Of a stretch of DNA of 64,000 nucleotides, positions 1 through 8,181 are shown piece by piece; the stretch's first letter is position 1, and each line of letters starts with the position of its first letter. Origin of the DNA: Cupriavidus numazuensis (GTDB lineage: Bacteria > Pseudomonadota > Gammaproteobacteria > Burkholderiales > Burkholderiaceae); contig NZ_CAJPVI010000034.1 in assembly GCF_905397435.1 (NCBI RefSeq), forward strand, positions 39,224 to 103,223, written 5' to 3'. Made by a program: the position numbers and the translations under genes. The notes below the pieces were generated by a model. The model was not told the origin of the DNA, did no database searches, and worked only from the letters and a program-made list of their open reading frames with translations.

Positions 1-1200
1 GTCGAGTACCGAGAACAGCTTGAGTTCGCGGATCACGCGCGGCGACAGGAACTGGAGCAGGAAGCTCTCATCCTTGAAGTTGCGCATGGCGAAGTCCAGC
101 GTGGTGCGCCAGTCCGAGCCAGCGATCTCCGGCGCCCAGTGGCGGTCCTCGTCGTCCGGGTTCTCGCACATGCGGCGCAGGTCCTGGAACATCAGGAAGC
201 CCAGCGTGTACGGGTTCAGCCCACTGTAGTACGGGCTGTGGTACGGCGGCTGGTAGATCACGTTGGTGTGCGCCTGCAGCAGTTCCAGCATGAACGCGTC
301 ATTGACCAGCTTTTCCTCATAGAGCTGGTGGATGATCGTGTAGTGCCAGAATGTGGCCCAGCCTTCGTTCATCACCTTGGTCTGGCGCTGCGGATAGAAG
401 TACTGCGCGATCTTGCGCACGATGCGCACGATCTCGCGCTGCCACGGCGCGAGCTTGGGCGCGTTCTTCTCGATGAAATACAGCAGGTTTTCCTGCGGCT
501 CCGGCGGGAAGGTGCCTTCCGGCTCGATTGCGTCGTCATCCGTGGCAAGCGCGTGCGGGCGGTGCTTCGGCAGCGTGCGCCACAAATCATTGACCTGCAT
601 CTGCAGGTAGTTCTCGCGCTCGGCCTGGCGTGCCTGCTCCTCCGTGATCGAGAGCTTCTTGGGCCGCTTGTAGCGGTCCACGCCATAATTTTGCAGTGCG
701 TGGCAGGAGTCGAGCAGCAACTCCACCTCCTGCTCGCCATAGCGCTGCTCGCATTCGGCCACATAGTTCTTGGCGAACAACAGGTAGTCGATGATGGCGT
801 CCGCGTTGGTCCAGGTGCGGAACAGGTAATTGCCCTTGAAGAAGGAGTTATGGCCGTAGCACGCGTGCGCGATGGTGAGCGCCTGCATTGGCAGCGTGTT
901 CTCCTCCATCAGATACGCAATGCAGGGGTTGGAGTTGATCACGATCTCGTAGGCCAGCCCCATATGGCCGCGCTGATAGCTGCGCTCCGAGGCCAGGAAG
1001 TGCTTGCCGTATGACCAGTGGCTGTATCCCACCGGCAAGCCAGCCGACGCGTACGCATCCAGCATCTGCTCGGCGGTGATGATCTCGATCTGGTTGGGAT
1101 AGGTGTCCAGCCCGAATTCGCCGGCAATACGGGCGATCTCGCGGTCGTACCGGTTGATCAGCTCGAAGGTCCATTCCGAACCCGTGGAGAGATAAGCCAT
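1..1200 (-). CDS. spoVR: SpoVR family stress protein (partial, C-terminus beyond the window)
   Basis: Reading from ATG at 1200 towards position 1, 400 codons stay open and run off the left edge. The product begins MAYLSTGSEWTFEL and contains the family's conserved stretches, for example AHACYGHNSFFKGNYLF, the NEGWATFWHYTI segment and QFLSPRVIRELK near the edge. E. coli YcgB/SpoVR is about 510 residues, so roughly 110 C-terminal residues are missing. The biochemical role is unknown; the family belongs to the PrkA-YeaH-SpoVR set expressed in stationary phase and starvation in enterobacteria and, for SpoVR, in Bacillus sporulation. Here it is the third gene of that set, 136 bp after yeaH on the same strand. 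The identity is firm; the physiological role in this organism is inferred from the neighbours. Confidence 0.93.
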   Translation of the reverse strand, partial: MAYLSTGSEWTFELINRYDREIARIAGEFGLDTYPNQIEIITAEQMLDAYASAGLPVGYSHWSYGKHFLASERSYQRGHMGLAYEIVINSNPCIAYLMEENTLPMQALTIAHACYGHNSFFKGNYLFRTWTNADAIIDYLLFAKNYVAECEQRYGEQEVELLLDSCHALQNYGVDRYKRPKKLSITEEQARQAERENYLQMQVNDLWRTLPKHRPHALATDDDAIEPEGTFPPEPQENLLYFIEKNAPKLAPWQREIVRIVRKIAQYFYPQRQTKVMNEGWATFWHYTIIHQLYEEKLVNDAFMLELLQAHTNVIYQPPYHSPYYSGLNPYTLGFLMFQDLRRMCENPDDEDRHWAPEIAGSDWRTTLDFAMRNFKDESFLLQFLSPRVIRELKLFSVLD

Positions 1201-1336
1201 CTTCACCCCCAATCTGGCGGGCACGCCGGCCGCACCCGGCATACGTTGCCCGGCACGGCCACGCTGCACCGCGTTGCCACTGTCAACGTCCTGCGGGTCC
1301 GCCGGAACCAGTGGACCCGAAAGGCTTCACGCCTCG

Positions 1337-2599
1337 TCAGGCCGCGCGCTTCTGGAACAGGTCGTGCAGCACCGGATAGATCTCGTCCGGACTGATGATG
1401 CGCTGCATCGCGAAGTGCTCGAACTGACCTTTGACCGTCAGGTACTCTTCCCAGAGATTCTGCGGTTCCTCCGAGGCAACCTCCACATACGCGTAATACT
1501 GCACCAGCGGCAGGATCGACTCGCGCAGCAAACGGCCGCACAACTCGGAATCCCCGGCCCAGTTGTCGCCGTCGGATGCCTGCGCACAATAGATGTTCCA
1601 CTGGCTGGGTGGATAGCGGTCATGGATGACCTCGACCATCAGCTTCAGCGCGCTCGACACCACGGTACCACCGGACTCGCGCGAATGGAAGAAATCCTCC
1701 TCTTCCACCTCCTTGGCCACGGTGTGATGGCGGATGAACACCACGTCGATGCGCTCGTAGTTGCGCTTGAGGAACAAGTACAACAGCATGAAGAAGCGCT
1801 TGGCGAGATCCTTCCTGCTCTCATCCATCGAGCCCGAGACGTCCATCAGGCAGAACATCACCGCCTGGGCCTGGGGCCGCTTCTTGAGCACGCGGTTGTT
1901 GTAGCGCAGGTCGAGCTTCTCGATGAACGGCACGCGGTCGATGCAGGCACGCAGATGCCGCATCTCCTTCATCAGCTCGAGCGCGGTGTCCCCGTAAGGG
2001 CCATCCTTCTCCAGCGCCTCGTTGTAAGCCTCTTCCAGTTCGCGCAGGCGTTTCTGGTACGGGCTGGACAACGCAATGCGCCGGCCAATCGAACTGCGCA
2101 TGGTGCGCAGGATCGACAGGTTGGAAGGCGTCCCGTCAATGGAAAAGCCGGCGCGGACCTTTCGGACTTCGGCGATCTTGGCCAGGTGGCGCTTGGCCAG
2201 GTCCGGAAGCGCCATGTCCTCGAAGAAGAAATTCAGGAAATCCTCGCGCGACAGCGTGAAGACGAAATCGTCCTCGCCCTCGCCGCTGTCGCTGGCGCGC
2301 GAACCGGTCCCGCCGCCGCCCTGCTGCTGGCGGTCGAACGAATCCCCCCGGACGAACTTCTTGTTGCCGGGATGGATCCATTCACGCCGCCCGCCCGGGC
2401 CGTGGTGAAAGATCGGCTCGGAGATGTCCTTGACCGGAATGGACACCTGCCCGCTCTGCTCGATGTCCATGATCTTCCGGCCGGACACCGCCTTTGCAAC
2501 CGCCTGGCGTATCTGCTCTCGGTAGCGCTTGATAAAGCGCTGCTTGTTGACGGCACTTTTGTTGCCGCCGTTCTCACGCCTGTCGATGACCGTGCCCAT
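1337..2599 (-). CDS. yeaH: YeaH/YhbH family protein (DUF444, VWA-like)
   Basis: 420 residues, close to E. coli YeaH (about 427). The N-terminus (MGTVIDRRENGGNKSAVNKQ) is the family hallmark, followed by a basic helix, a Gly/Gln-rich linker near residues 90-100 and a von Willebrand A-like domain. The metal-binding motif DVSGS is at residues 253-257. The function is unknown; the protein is co-transcribed with the PrkA kinase in enterobacteria and is a proposed partner or substrate. Here it lies 37 bp downstream of prkA and 136 bp upstream of spoVR on the same strand, so a three-gene operon is likely. No frameshift or odd composition was seen. Confidence 0.93.
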   Translation of the reverse strand: MGTVIDRRENGGNKSAVNKQRFIKRYREQIRQAVAKAVSGRKIMDIEQSGQVSIPVKDISEPIFHHGPGGRREWIHPGNKKFVRGDSFDRQQQGGGGTGSRASDSGEGEDDFVFTLSREDFLNFFFEDMALPDLAKRHLAKIAEVRKVRAGFSIDGTPSNLSILRTMRSSIGRRIALSSPYQKRLRELEEAYNEALEKDGPYGDTALELMKEMRHLRACIDRVPFIEKLDLRYNNRVLKKRPQAQAVMFCLMDVSGSMDESRKDLAKRFFMLLYLFLKRNYERIDVVFIRHHTVAKEVEEEDFFHSRESGGTVVSSALKLMVEVIHDRYPPSQWNIYCAQASDGDNWAGDSELCGRLLRESILPLVQYYAYVEVASEEPQNLWEEYLTVKGQFEHFAMQRIISPDEIYPVLHDLFQKRAA

Positions 2600-2636
2600 G
2601 TATATGCCTTCGAAGAGAGGCCTGGTTCAGGCGCAG

Positions 2637-4559
2637 TTACGATGATTTTCTTACGCGCAGATACCACTCCACCAGCAGTCGGACTTGTTTCGGTGTGTAC
2701 CCCTTCTCGACCATGCGGTTGACGAAGTTCTCGTGCTTCTCCTGGTCTTCGCGCGAAGACTTGGCGTTGAACGAGATGACTGGCAGGAGATCCTCGGTAG
2801 TGGAGAACATGCGCTTCTCGATCACCATCCTGAGCTTCTCGTAGCTGGTCCAGACCGGATTCTTGCCACCGTTGTGGGCTCTCGCGCGCAGCACGAAGTT
2901 GACGATCTCGTTGCGGAAGTCCTTGGGGTTCGAGATACCCGCTGGCTTTTCCACTTTTTCCAGTTCGTCATTCAGCGCGTTGCGGTCGAGGATTTCGCCG
3001 GTATTCGGATCGCGATACTCCTGGTCCTGGATCCACAGGTCGGCGAACACCACGTAGCGGTCGAAGATGTTCTGGCCGTACTCGGAATACGACTCGAGGT
3101 ACGCGGTCTGGATCTCCTTGCCAATGAACTCCACGTACGGTGTGGTCAGGTACTCCTTGATGTGCGCCAGCAGCTTCGCTTCCTGCTCCGGCGGGAACTG
3201 TTCGCGCTCGATCTGCTGTTCGAGCACATACAGCAGGTGCACCGGGTTGGCCGCGACCTCGGTATTGTCGAAGTTGAACACCTTGGACAGCACCTTGAAC
3301 GCAAAGCGCGTCGACAGGCCGTTCATGCCTTCGTCCACACCGGCATAGTCGCGGTATTCCTGGTACGACTTCGCCTTCGGATCGACGTCCTTCAGGCTCT
3401 CGCCGTCATAGACGCGCATCTTCGAGAAGATGTTGGAATTCTCGGGCTCCTTGATGCGCGTGAGCACCGCGAACTGCGCCATCATCTTCAGCGTGCTCGG
3501 CGCGTTCGGCGCCGCCGACAGCGAACTGCTGCGCAAGAGCTTGTCGTAGATCTTCACCTCTTCCGACACGCGCAGGCAGTACGGCACCTTGACGATGTAG
3601 ATACGGTCGAGGAAAGCCTCGTTGTTCTTGTCCTGCTTGAACGTCTGCCACTCGGCCTCGTTCGAGTGCGCCAGGATGATGCCGTCGAACGGAATCGCCC
3701 CGAAGCCCTCCGTGCCCTTGTAGTTGCCCTCCTGCGTGGCGGTCAGCATGGGGTGCAGCACCTTGATCGGCGCCTTGAACATCTCGACGAACTCGAGCAG
3801 GCCGCGGTTGGCCAGGCACAGGCCGCCGGAATACGAGTAGGCGTCAGGATCGTCCTGCGGGAAATCCTCTAGCTTGCGGATATCCACCTTGCCGACGAGC
3901 GAGGAGATGTCCTGGTTGTTCTCGTCGCCCGGTTCGGTCTTCGAGATCGCAATCTGCGACAGCACCGACGGACGCAGCTTGACCACGCGGAACTTCGTGA
4001 TGTCACCATTGAACTCTTGCAGGCGCTTGACCGCCCACGGAGAGGGAATGGTGTTCAGGTACCGGATCGGGATGCCATAGTCCTCTTCCAGAATCTTGCC
4101 GTCTTCCGTCGGCGAGAAAAGACCGAGCGGAGATTCATGGATCGGCGAGCCCTTCAGCGCGTAGATGGGTACCTCTTCCATCAACGCCTTCAGTTTCTCC
4201 GCCAGCGAAGACTTGCCGCCACCAGGAGGCCCGAGCAGATACAGGATCTGCTTGCGCTCTTCCAGACCCTGCGCGGCATGCTTGAAGAACGCGACGATCT
4301 GCTCGATCGTGTCCTCCATGCCGTAGAAATCGCGGAAGGCCGGATAAACCCTGATGACCTTGTTGAAAAAGAGTCGGGACAGTCGCGGATCATGGTGGGT
4401 GTCCACCAGCTCCGGCTGACCGATCGCGGCGAGCATGCGCTCAGCCGCAGTCGCATAGGCAGTCGGGTCCTTCTTGCAGATATCCAGGTACTCCTGGATG
4501 CTGTATTCCTCTTCCTTGCGAGCTTCGAAACGCGTGGCGTAATGGCCGAAAATGTCCAT
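2637..4559 (-). CDS. prkA: PrkA family serine protein kinase (YeaG)
   Basis: 640 residues, as expected for the family (E. coli YeaG about 644). The N-terminal AAA+ domain carries a Walker A motif, GPPGGGKS, at residues 110-117. The C-terminal third is the PrkA domain, with the conserved YVEFIGKEIQTAYLESYSEY region. Family members phosphorylate serines and link nutrient starvation to stress survival; an ATP-dependent protease activity has also been proposed for PrkA proteins. The ATG at 4559 is preceded by GGGAGTGAGG, a strong ribosome-binding site. It is the first gene of the prkA-yeaH-spoVR set. The roughly 400 bp upstream hold no gene and presumably contain the promoter, but I could not pick out a convincing one. 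Confidence 0.95.
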   Translation of the reverse strand: MDIFGHYATRFEARKEEEYSIQEYLDICKKDPTAYATAAERMLAAIGQPELVDTHHDPRLSRLFFNKVIRVYPAFRDFYGMEDTIEQIVAFFKHAAQGLEERKQILYLLGPPGGGKSSLAEKLKALMEEVPIYALKGSPIHESPLGLFSPTEDGKILEEDYGIPIRYLNTIPSPWAVKRLQEFNGDITKFRVVKLRPSVLSQIAISKTEPGDENNQDISSLVGKVDIRKLEDFPQDDPDAYSYSGGLCLANRGLLEFVEMFKAPIKVLHPMLTATQEGNYKGTEGFGAIPFDGIILAHSNEAEWQTFKQDKNNEAFLDRIYIVKVPYCLRVSEEVKIYDKLLRSSSLSAAPNAPSTLKMMAQFAVLTRIKEPENSNIFSKMRVYDGESLKDVDPKAKSYQEYRDYAGVDEGMNGLSTRFAFKVLSKVFNFDNTEVAANPVHLLYVLEQQIEREQFPPEQEAKLLAHIKEYLTTPYVEFIGKEIQTAYLESYSEYGQNIFDRYVVFADLWIQDQEYRDPNTGEILDRNALNDELEKVEKPAGISNPKDFRNEIVNFVLRARAHNGGKNPVWTSYEKLRMVIEKRMFSTTEDLLPVISFNAKSSREDQEKHENFVNRMVEKGYTPKQVRLLVEWYLRVRKSS

Positions 4560-4880
4560 TCCTCACTCCCGTCAGAGTCCCCATCCGAGGTCAAGGCACT
4601 GCTACTCCCCTGAGGCTTCGCGTCAGCTTTAGCGGTCCACCACCCCGGCTTGGCGACCTGTTCATGTTGCGAAGTCTTTACTTCATCATAGTCAAATAAC
4701 GGCGATGGTGGTGCTCAAGTTGACGATTCGTATGTATGTAGGCAACGGCATTTCCACCCTGCAAACACCACATTCGAACCAGAGCCTTTCCCCGCGCGCG
4801 ACGGGCCATTGACTATGGCTTGTGACAAACCTTACACCTTTCTGCCCCACCCTGCACAGACGGTTTTGTAACCAGTACAC
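4560..4880. other. intergenic region upstream of prkA
   Basis: No supportable gene lies between the prkA start and the terminator of the neighbouring acyl-CoA dehydrogenase gene. Short open frames here lack a ribosome-binding site and any family resemblance. The prkA promoter should be here on the minus strand; a TTGACT hexamer is present but no matching -10 box is obvious. Confidence 0.5.
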
Positions 4881-4906
4881 AAAAAAGGCCGGCGATTTCG
4901 CCGGCC
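4881..4906 (-). terminator. rho-independent terminator of the acyl-CoA dehydrogenase gene
   Basis: A perfect inverted repeat, GGCCGGCGA-tt-TCGCCGGCC, at 4887-4906 is flanked on its left by a run of A. On the minus strand this reads as a GC-rich stem followed by a U-tract. It lies 57 bp beyond the stop of the minus-strand acyl-CoA dehydrogenase gene. Confidence 0.8.
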
Positions 4907-4962
4907 TTTCGCGGAGATTTTCGCGGCGCGCATCAGCACACGCCGACTGCTGATGACAGCAC

Positions 4963-6153
4963 TCAGAGCGTGCGTGCGACCAGCTCTTTCATGATCTCGT
5001 TCGAGCCACCGTAGATCTTGCCGACACGCGCGTTCGCGTACATACGTGCGATCGGGTATTCGAGCATATAGCCGTAGCCGCCATGCAACTGCAGGCACTC
5101 GTCGATGATTTCGCAGTTGCGTTGCGTGCACCACCACTTGGCCATTGCCGCGGTCGCTGCGTCGAGCTTGCCTTCCATCAACCGCACCATGCAGTCGTTC
5201 ACGAACGTGGCCGCGATGGTCGCATTAGTCTTGCACTCGGCCAGCTTGAAACGCGTGTTCTGCAGGTCGAGCAACGGCTGACCGAACACCTTGCGCTCGC
5301 GCACGTAGTCAGTCGTCAGCTCGATGGCGCGCTGCATGCTCGCCACCGCACCAAGGGCGATGATCATCCGCTCCTGCGGCAATTGCTGCATGAGCTGGTA
5401 GAAGCCTTGCCCCTCCTGCTCGCCGAGCAGGTTCTCGCAAGGCACGATCACGTCGTCGAAGAACAGCTCTGCAGTGTCCTGGCCCTTCTGTCCGATCTTC
5501 TCCAGAATGCGGCCGCGGCGGAACCCCGGCAGATCCCGGGTCTCCACCATGATCAGCGACACCCCGCGCGAACCCGCTTCCGGATCAGTCTTTGCGATCA
5601 GGCAGACGAGGTCGGCGTGATACCCGTTGGTAATGAAGGTCTTTGCACCGTTGATGCGATAGCAATCCCCGTTTTCCGTCTTCTCGCGCACCGCGCGGGT
5701 GCGTACCGATTTGAGATCGGAACCGGCGCCCGGTTCCGACATGGCGATCGCCGCCACCATTTCACCGCTGGCCATCTGCGGCAGCCATTTCTCCTTCTGC
5801 GCCTGTGTGCCGTAGTTGAGCAAGTAGTGGGCCACGATGCCGCTATGCACGTTATTGCCCAGGCTGGTGCAGATGCCGCGCGCCATTTCCTGCGTGATGA
5901 CCGCCTCATGCGCAAAGGTGCCGCCACCGCCGCCGTATTCCTCGGGGATGCTTGCGCACAGCAGGCCGATCTGGCCCGCACGGCGCCAGACGTCGCGGTC
6001 GATATAGCCCTGCTCGGCCCAGCGCGATTCGTTCGGCGCCAGTTCACGTTCGACAAAGCGCCGCACCGTGTCCCGGAACAGGATCAGGTCTTCGGTCATC
6101 CAGGAGGCCTCGGTGGTAGCAGAGGCGACGGCATTCAGTTCGGGAGTTCCCAT
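4963..6153 (-). CDS. acyl-CoA dehydrogenase
   Basis: 396 residues with the three-domain acyl-CoA dehydrogenase fold: N-terminal helical domain, a central beta domain with the FAD/substrate signature AMSEPGAGSDLKSVRTRA, and a C-terminal helical domain with LQLHGGYGYMLEYP and KIYGGSNEIMKELVAR. The Glu of IYEGT found in medium-chain enzymes is replaced by Gly, while QERM in the middle helix supplies a Glu where long-chain and isovaleryl-CoA enzymes have theirs. This suggests a long-chain or branched substrate. FAD-dependent alpha,beta-dehydrogenation in the cytoplasm, with electrons going to ETF, is the family reaction. The ATG at 6153 lacks a clear ribosome-binding site; an in-frame ATG at 6099 is an alternative. 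The enoyl-CoA hydratase-like gene follows the same direction upstream, so the two may form one operon. Confidence 0.9.
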   Translation of the reverse strand: MGTPELNAVASATTEASWMTEDLILFRDTVRRFVERELAPNESRWAEQGYIDRDVWRRAGQIGLLCASIPEEYGGGGGTFAHEAVITQEMARGICTSLGNNVHSGIVAHYLLNYGTQAQKEKWLPQMASGEMVAAIAMSEPGAGSDLKSVRTRAVREKTENGDCYRINGAKTFITNGYHADLVCLIAKTDPEAGSRGVSLIMVETRDLPGFRRGRILEKIGQKGQDTAELFFDDVIVPCENLLGEQEGQGFYQLMQQLPQERMIIALGAVASMQRAIELTTDYVRERKVFGQPLLDLQNTRFKLAECKTNATIAATFVNDCMVRLMEGKLDAATAAMAKWWCTQRNCEIIDECLQLHGGYGYMLEYPIARMYANARVGKIYGGSNEIMKELVARTL

Positions 6154-6339
6154 GATGTGTATCGACTTCGAAATGCAGAGGGAAAAGGAGGAAAGGCGGA
6201 AGACAGGCGGACGACACGCGGCGTTACCGCTGTCATGCCTCTATATAGATAGGCGTATTTCGTTGAAGCCTTGCGAGGCAGGAAACGTCCGGCGTGCCGC
6301 AGTGCAGCATGCCGGACGCACCCGATTGCTTCGCAGGAC

Positions 6340-7119
6340 TTAGTCAGGCCAGCGATAACGCGGCGGCTGCTTGGACAGGAAGCGGTTCGCGGCCTCCTGG
6401 CGGTATTCCGTGGCGAACGCGATGCCCTGGCCGTCCGCTTCCATGGCCAGCATGCTGTGCAGGTCCTGGTTCAGCGACGCATTGAGTGCCTTCTTGGTCA
6501 GCGCCAGCGCAACCGGCGAGGCCTCGGTGAAGGCGCGGGCCATCGCACGGGCGCGCTCCTGCAGACTGTCTGCGGGCACGATCTCCATGACGATGCCCTG
6601 TTCCTGTGCGGCCTCGGCGTTCAGTTCCCGCATGGAGAACATCAGCGCCTTGGCGCGCTGCAGGCCGATCATGCGCGGCAGAGTGTAGAAAACGCCACAA
6701 TCCGGAATCAGGCCCAGACGCAGGAACGGCAGCCCGAAGCGGGCGCGCGGCGTGGCCAGGATGATGTCTGCGGTCAGCGCCAGGCTGAAGCCTGCACCAA
6801 AAGCCGCGCCATCCACCGCTGAAATGACAGGGATCTCGAGATTGATCAGCGTCTCCAGCCACGGATGGATATTGCCCAGCCGCTGGCGCCCCTGCGCGGC
6901 GCTGATCTCGCCCTGCATGGAGCTGATGTCCCCGCCCGAGCAGAAGTCAGTGCCGGCACCGGTCAGGATCAGCGCGCGCACGCTGGTGTCCTGGCGCAGC
7001 TGGTGCATCACGTCGCCGATCTCGCGGCGCATGACGCCGTTCAGCGCATTCTTGCGGGCCGGGTAATCCAGCGTGAGGGTGGCAATACCGTCTTCGACGG
7101 CATAGCGAATGGTTTCCAT
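6340..7119 (-). CDS. enoyl-CoA hydratase/isomerase family protein with PaaG-like active site
   Basis: 259 residues of the crotonase fold. The oxyanion-hole segment GAGTDFCSGGDISSM (residues 54-68) and GAAFGAGFSLALTADI (104-119) are clear. At the position of the first catalytic Glu of classical hydratases there is Phe (GLPFLRLG), and the second Glu is also absent, but Asp140 in GLIPDCG matches the single catalytic Asp of PaaG-type delta3/delta2-enoyl-CoA isomerases. The protein is therefore more likely an isomerase than a plain hydratase. The start at 7119 is chosen because GGAG lies 8 nt upstream; an in-frame ATG at 7131 has no such site. It lies 43 bp downstream of a Bug receptor gene and probably shares its transcript. 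Confidence 0.85.
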   Translation of the reverse strand: METIRYAVEDGIATLTLDYPARKNALNGVMRREIGDVMHQLRQDTSVRALILTGAGTDFCSGGDISSMQGEISAAQGRQRLGNIHPWLETLINLEIPVISAVDGAAFGAGFSLALTADIILATPRARFGLPFLRLGLIPDCGVFYTLPRMIGLQRAKALMFSMRELNAEAAQEQGIVMEIVPADSLQERARAMARAFTEASPVALALTKKALNASLNQDLHSMLAMEADGQGIAFATEYRQEAANRFLSKQPPRYRWPD

Positions 7120-7162
7120 TGATGACTCCATGTAATGCTGCGGTTCGATGCCTGACTGGCGC

Positions 7163-8143
7163 TCAGTCCAGCTGGATATGCGCGTCGCGCACGATCTTGG
7201 CCCACTTGGGCATATCGCCCGACACCACGGCGGCCAACTCCTGCGGTGCGGAACCGACTGGCTGAAGGCCCATGCCGGCCAGCTTCTGGGTGATCTCGGG
7301 CAGCTTGACGATGCGCGCGGTCTCGGCGGCAAGGCGCGCGGTCACGTCCTTGGGCGCGTTGGCGGGCAGGAACAGCGCGAACCAGCCGCTCGGCTCGAAA
7401 CCCTGCAGGCCCTGCTCCGCAAATGTCGCGACGTTCGGAATGGCCTTGTAGCGCTGCGTGCCCGTGATGCCGAGGATCTTAAATTTGCCGCTGGTCAGGT
7501 ATGGATACGCCGACGTCACATCGACGAACGCCGAGTCGACCTGGCCGCCGAGCAGGTCATTGAGCAGCGGTGCCGCGCCCTTGTAGGGCACGTGCGTCAG
7601 CTCGATGCCCGCCTGTTGCCGCAACAACTCCCCGTGCAGGTGCGACGAAGTGCCGTTACCGTAGGAGCCATAGCTGAGCTTGCCGGCCTTCGCCAGCGCG
7701 ATGAACTCGCGCATCGTATTGGCTGGGACGCGGTTGGGCACCACGAACAGATCCGACGACTTGGCGATCAGCGAAACGGGCGTGAAGTCCTTGTTCACGT
7801 CATACGGCGTACGCTTGTACAGGCTCGGCGACTGGATCAAAGCCGTGATCGCCAGCAGCATCGTGTAGCCGTCGGGCGTCGACTTGGCGACGATGTCGTT
7901 GCCCAGCATGCCACTCGCACCGGGCTTGTTGTCGACCACCACCGGCTGGCCCCACGCCTCGGCCAGCCGCTGGCCGATCATGCGGCCCACGGTATCGGTG
8001 CCGCCGCCGGCCGGGTACGGCACGACCATACGGATCGGCTTGCTGGGGTAATTCTGGGCCAGTGCCTGGCCCACGTTGCCCAGCATGGCGGCGCCCGCCA
8101 GGGTGCCGGCCTGTGCCAGCCAGGTTCGTCTGCTCTTCTGCAT
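7163..8143 (-). CDS. Bug/TTT periplasmic substrate-binding protein
   Basis: 326 residues. A Tat/Sec-like signal peptide (MQKSRRTWLAQAG, cleavage after AQALAQ) precedes the mature start NYPSKPIRMVVPYPAGGGTD, the standard beginning of Bug-family extracytoplasmic receptors of tripartite tricarboxylate transporters. Typical later motifs are present: NKPGASGMLGND, STPDGYTMLL, VPYKGAAPLLNDLLGGQVD. Bug proteins bind carboxylates and related organic acids in the periplasm. No TctA or TctB membrane component is nearby, so this receptor would need a partner encoded elsewhere or would act as a sensor. The gene sits between a CoA ligase and a hydratase/isomerase on the same strand, which suggests that its ligand is the acid those enzymes process; the ligand itself cannot be named. 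Confidence 0.9.
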   Translation of the reverse strand: MQKSRRTWLAQAGTLAGAAMLGNVGQALAQNYPSKPIRMVVPYPAGGGTDTVGRMIGQRLAEAWGQPVVVDNKPGASGMLGNDIVAKSTPDGYTMLLAITALIQSPSLYKRTPYDVNKDFTPVSLIAKSSDLFVVPNRVPANTMREFIALAKAGKLSYGSYGNGTSSHLHGELLRQQAGIELTHVPYKGAAPLLNDLLGGQVDSAFVDVTSAYPYLTSGKFKILGITGTQRYKAIPNVATFAEQGLQGFEPSGWFALFLPANAPKDVTARLAAETARIVKLPEITQKLAGMGLQPVGSAPQELAAVVSGDMPKWAKIVRDAHIQLD

Positions 8144-8181
8144 GATGCTGTCTCTCTCCAAAACTCTGTCTGGTTCCGGTC

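Noticed and set aside
1274..2722. 482-codon plus-strand frame opposite yeaH
   Set aside because: It is the complement of a conserved gene and has no similarity of its own.
4692..5137. Two minus-strand frames between prkA and the acyl-CoA dehydrogenase
   Set aside because: They cross the rho-independent terminator at 4887-4906 and have no family resemblance.
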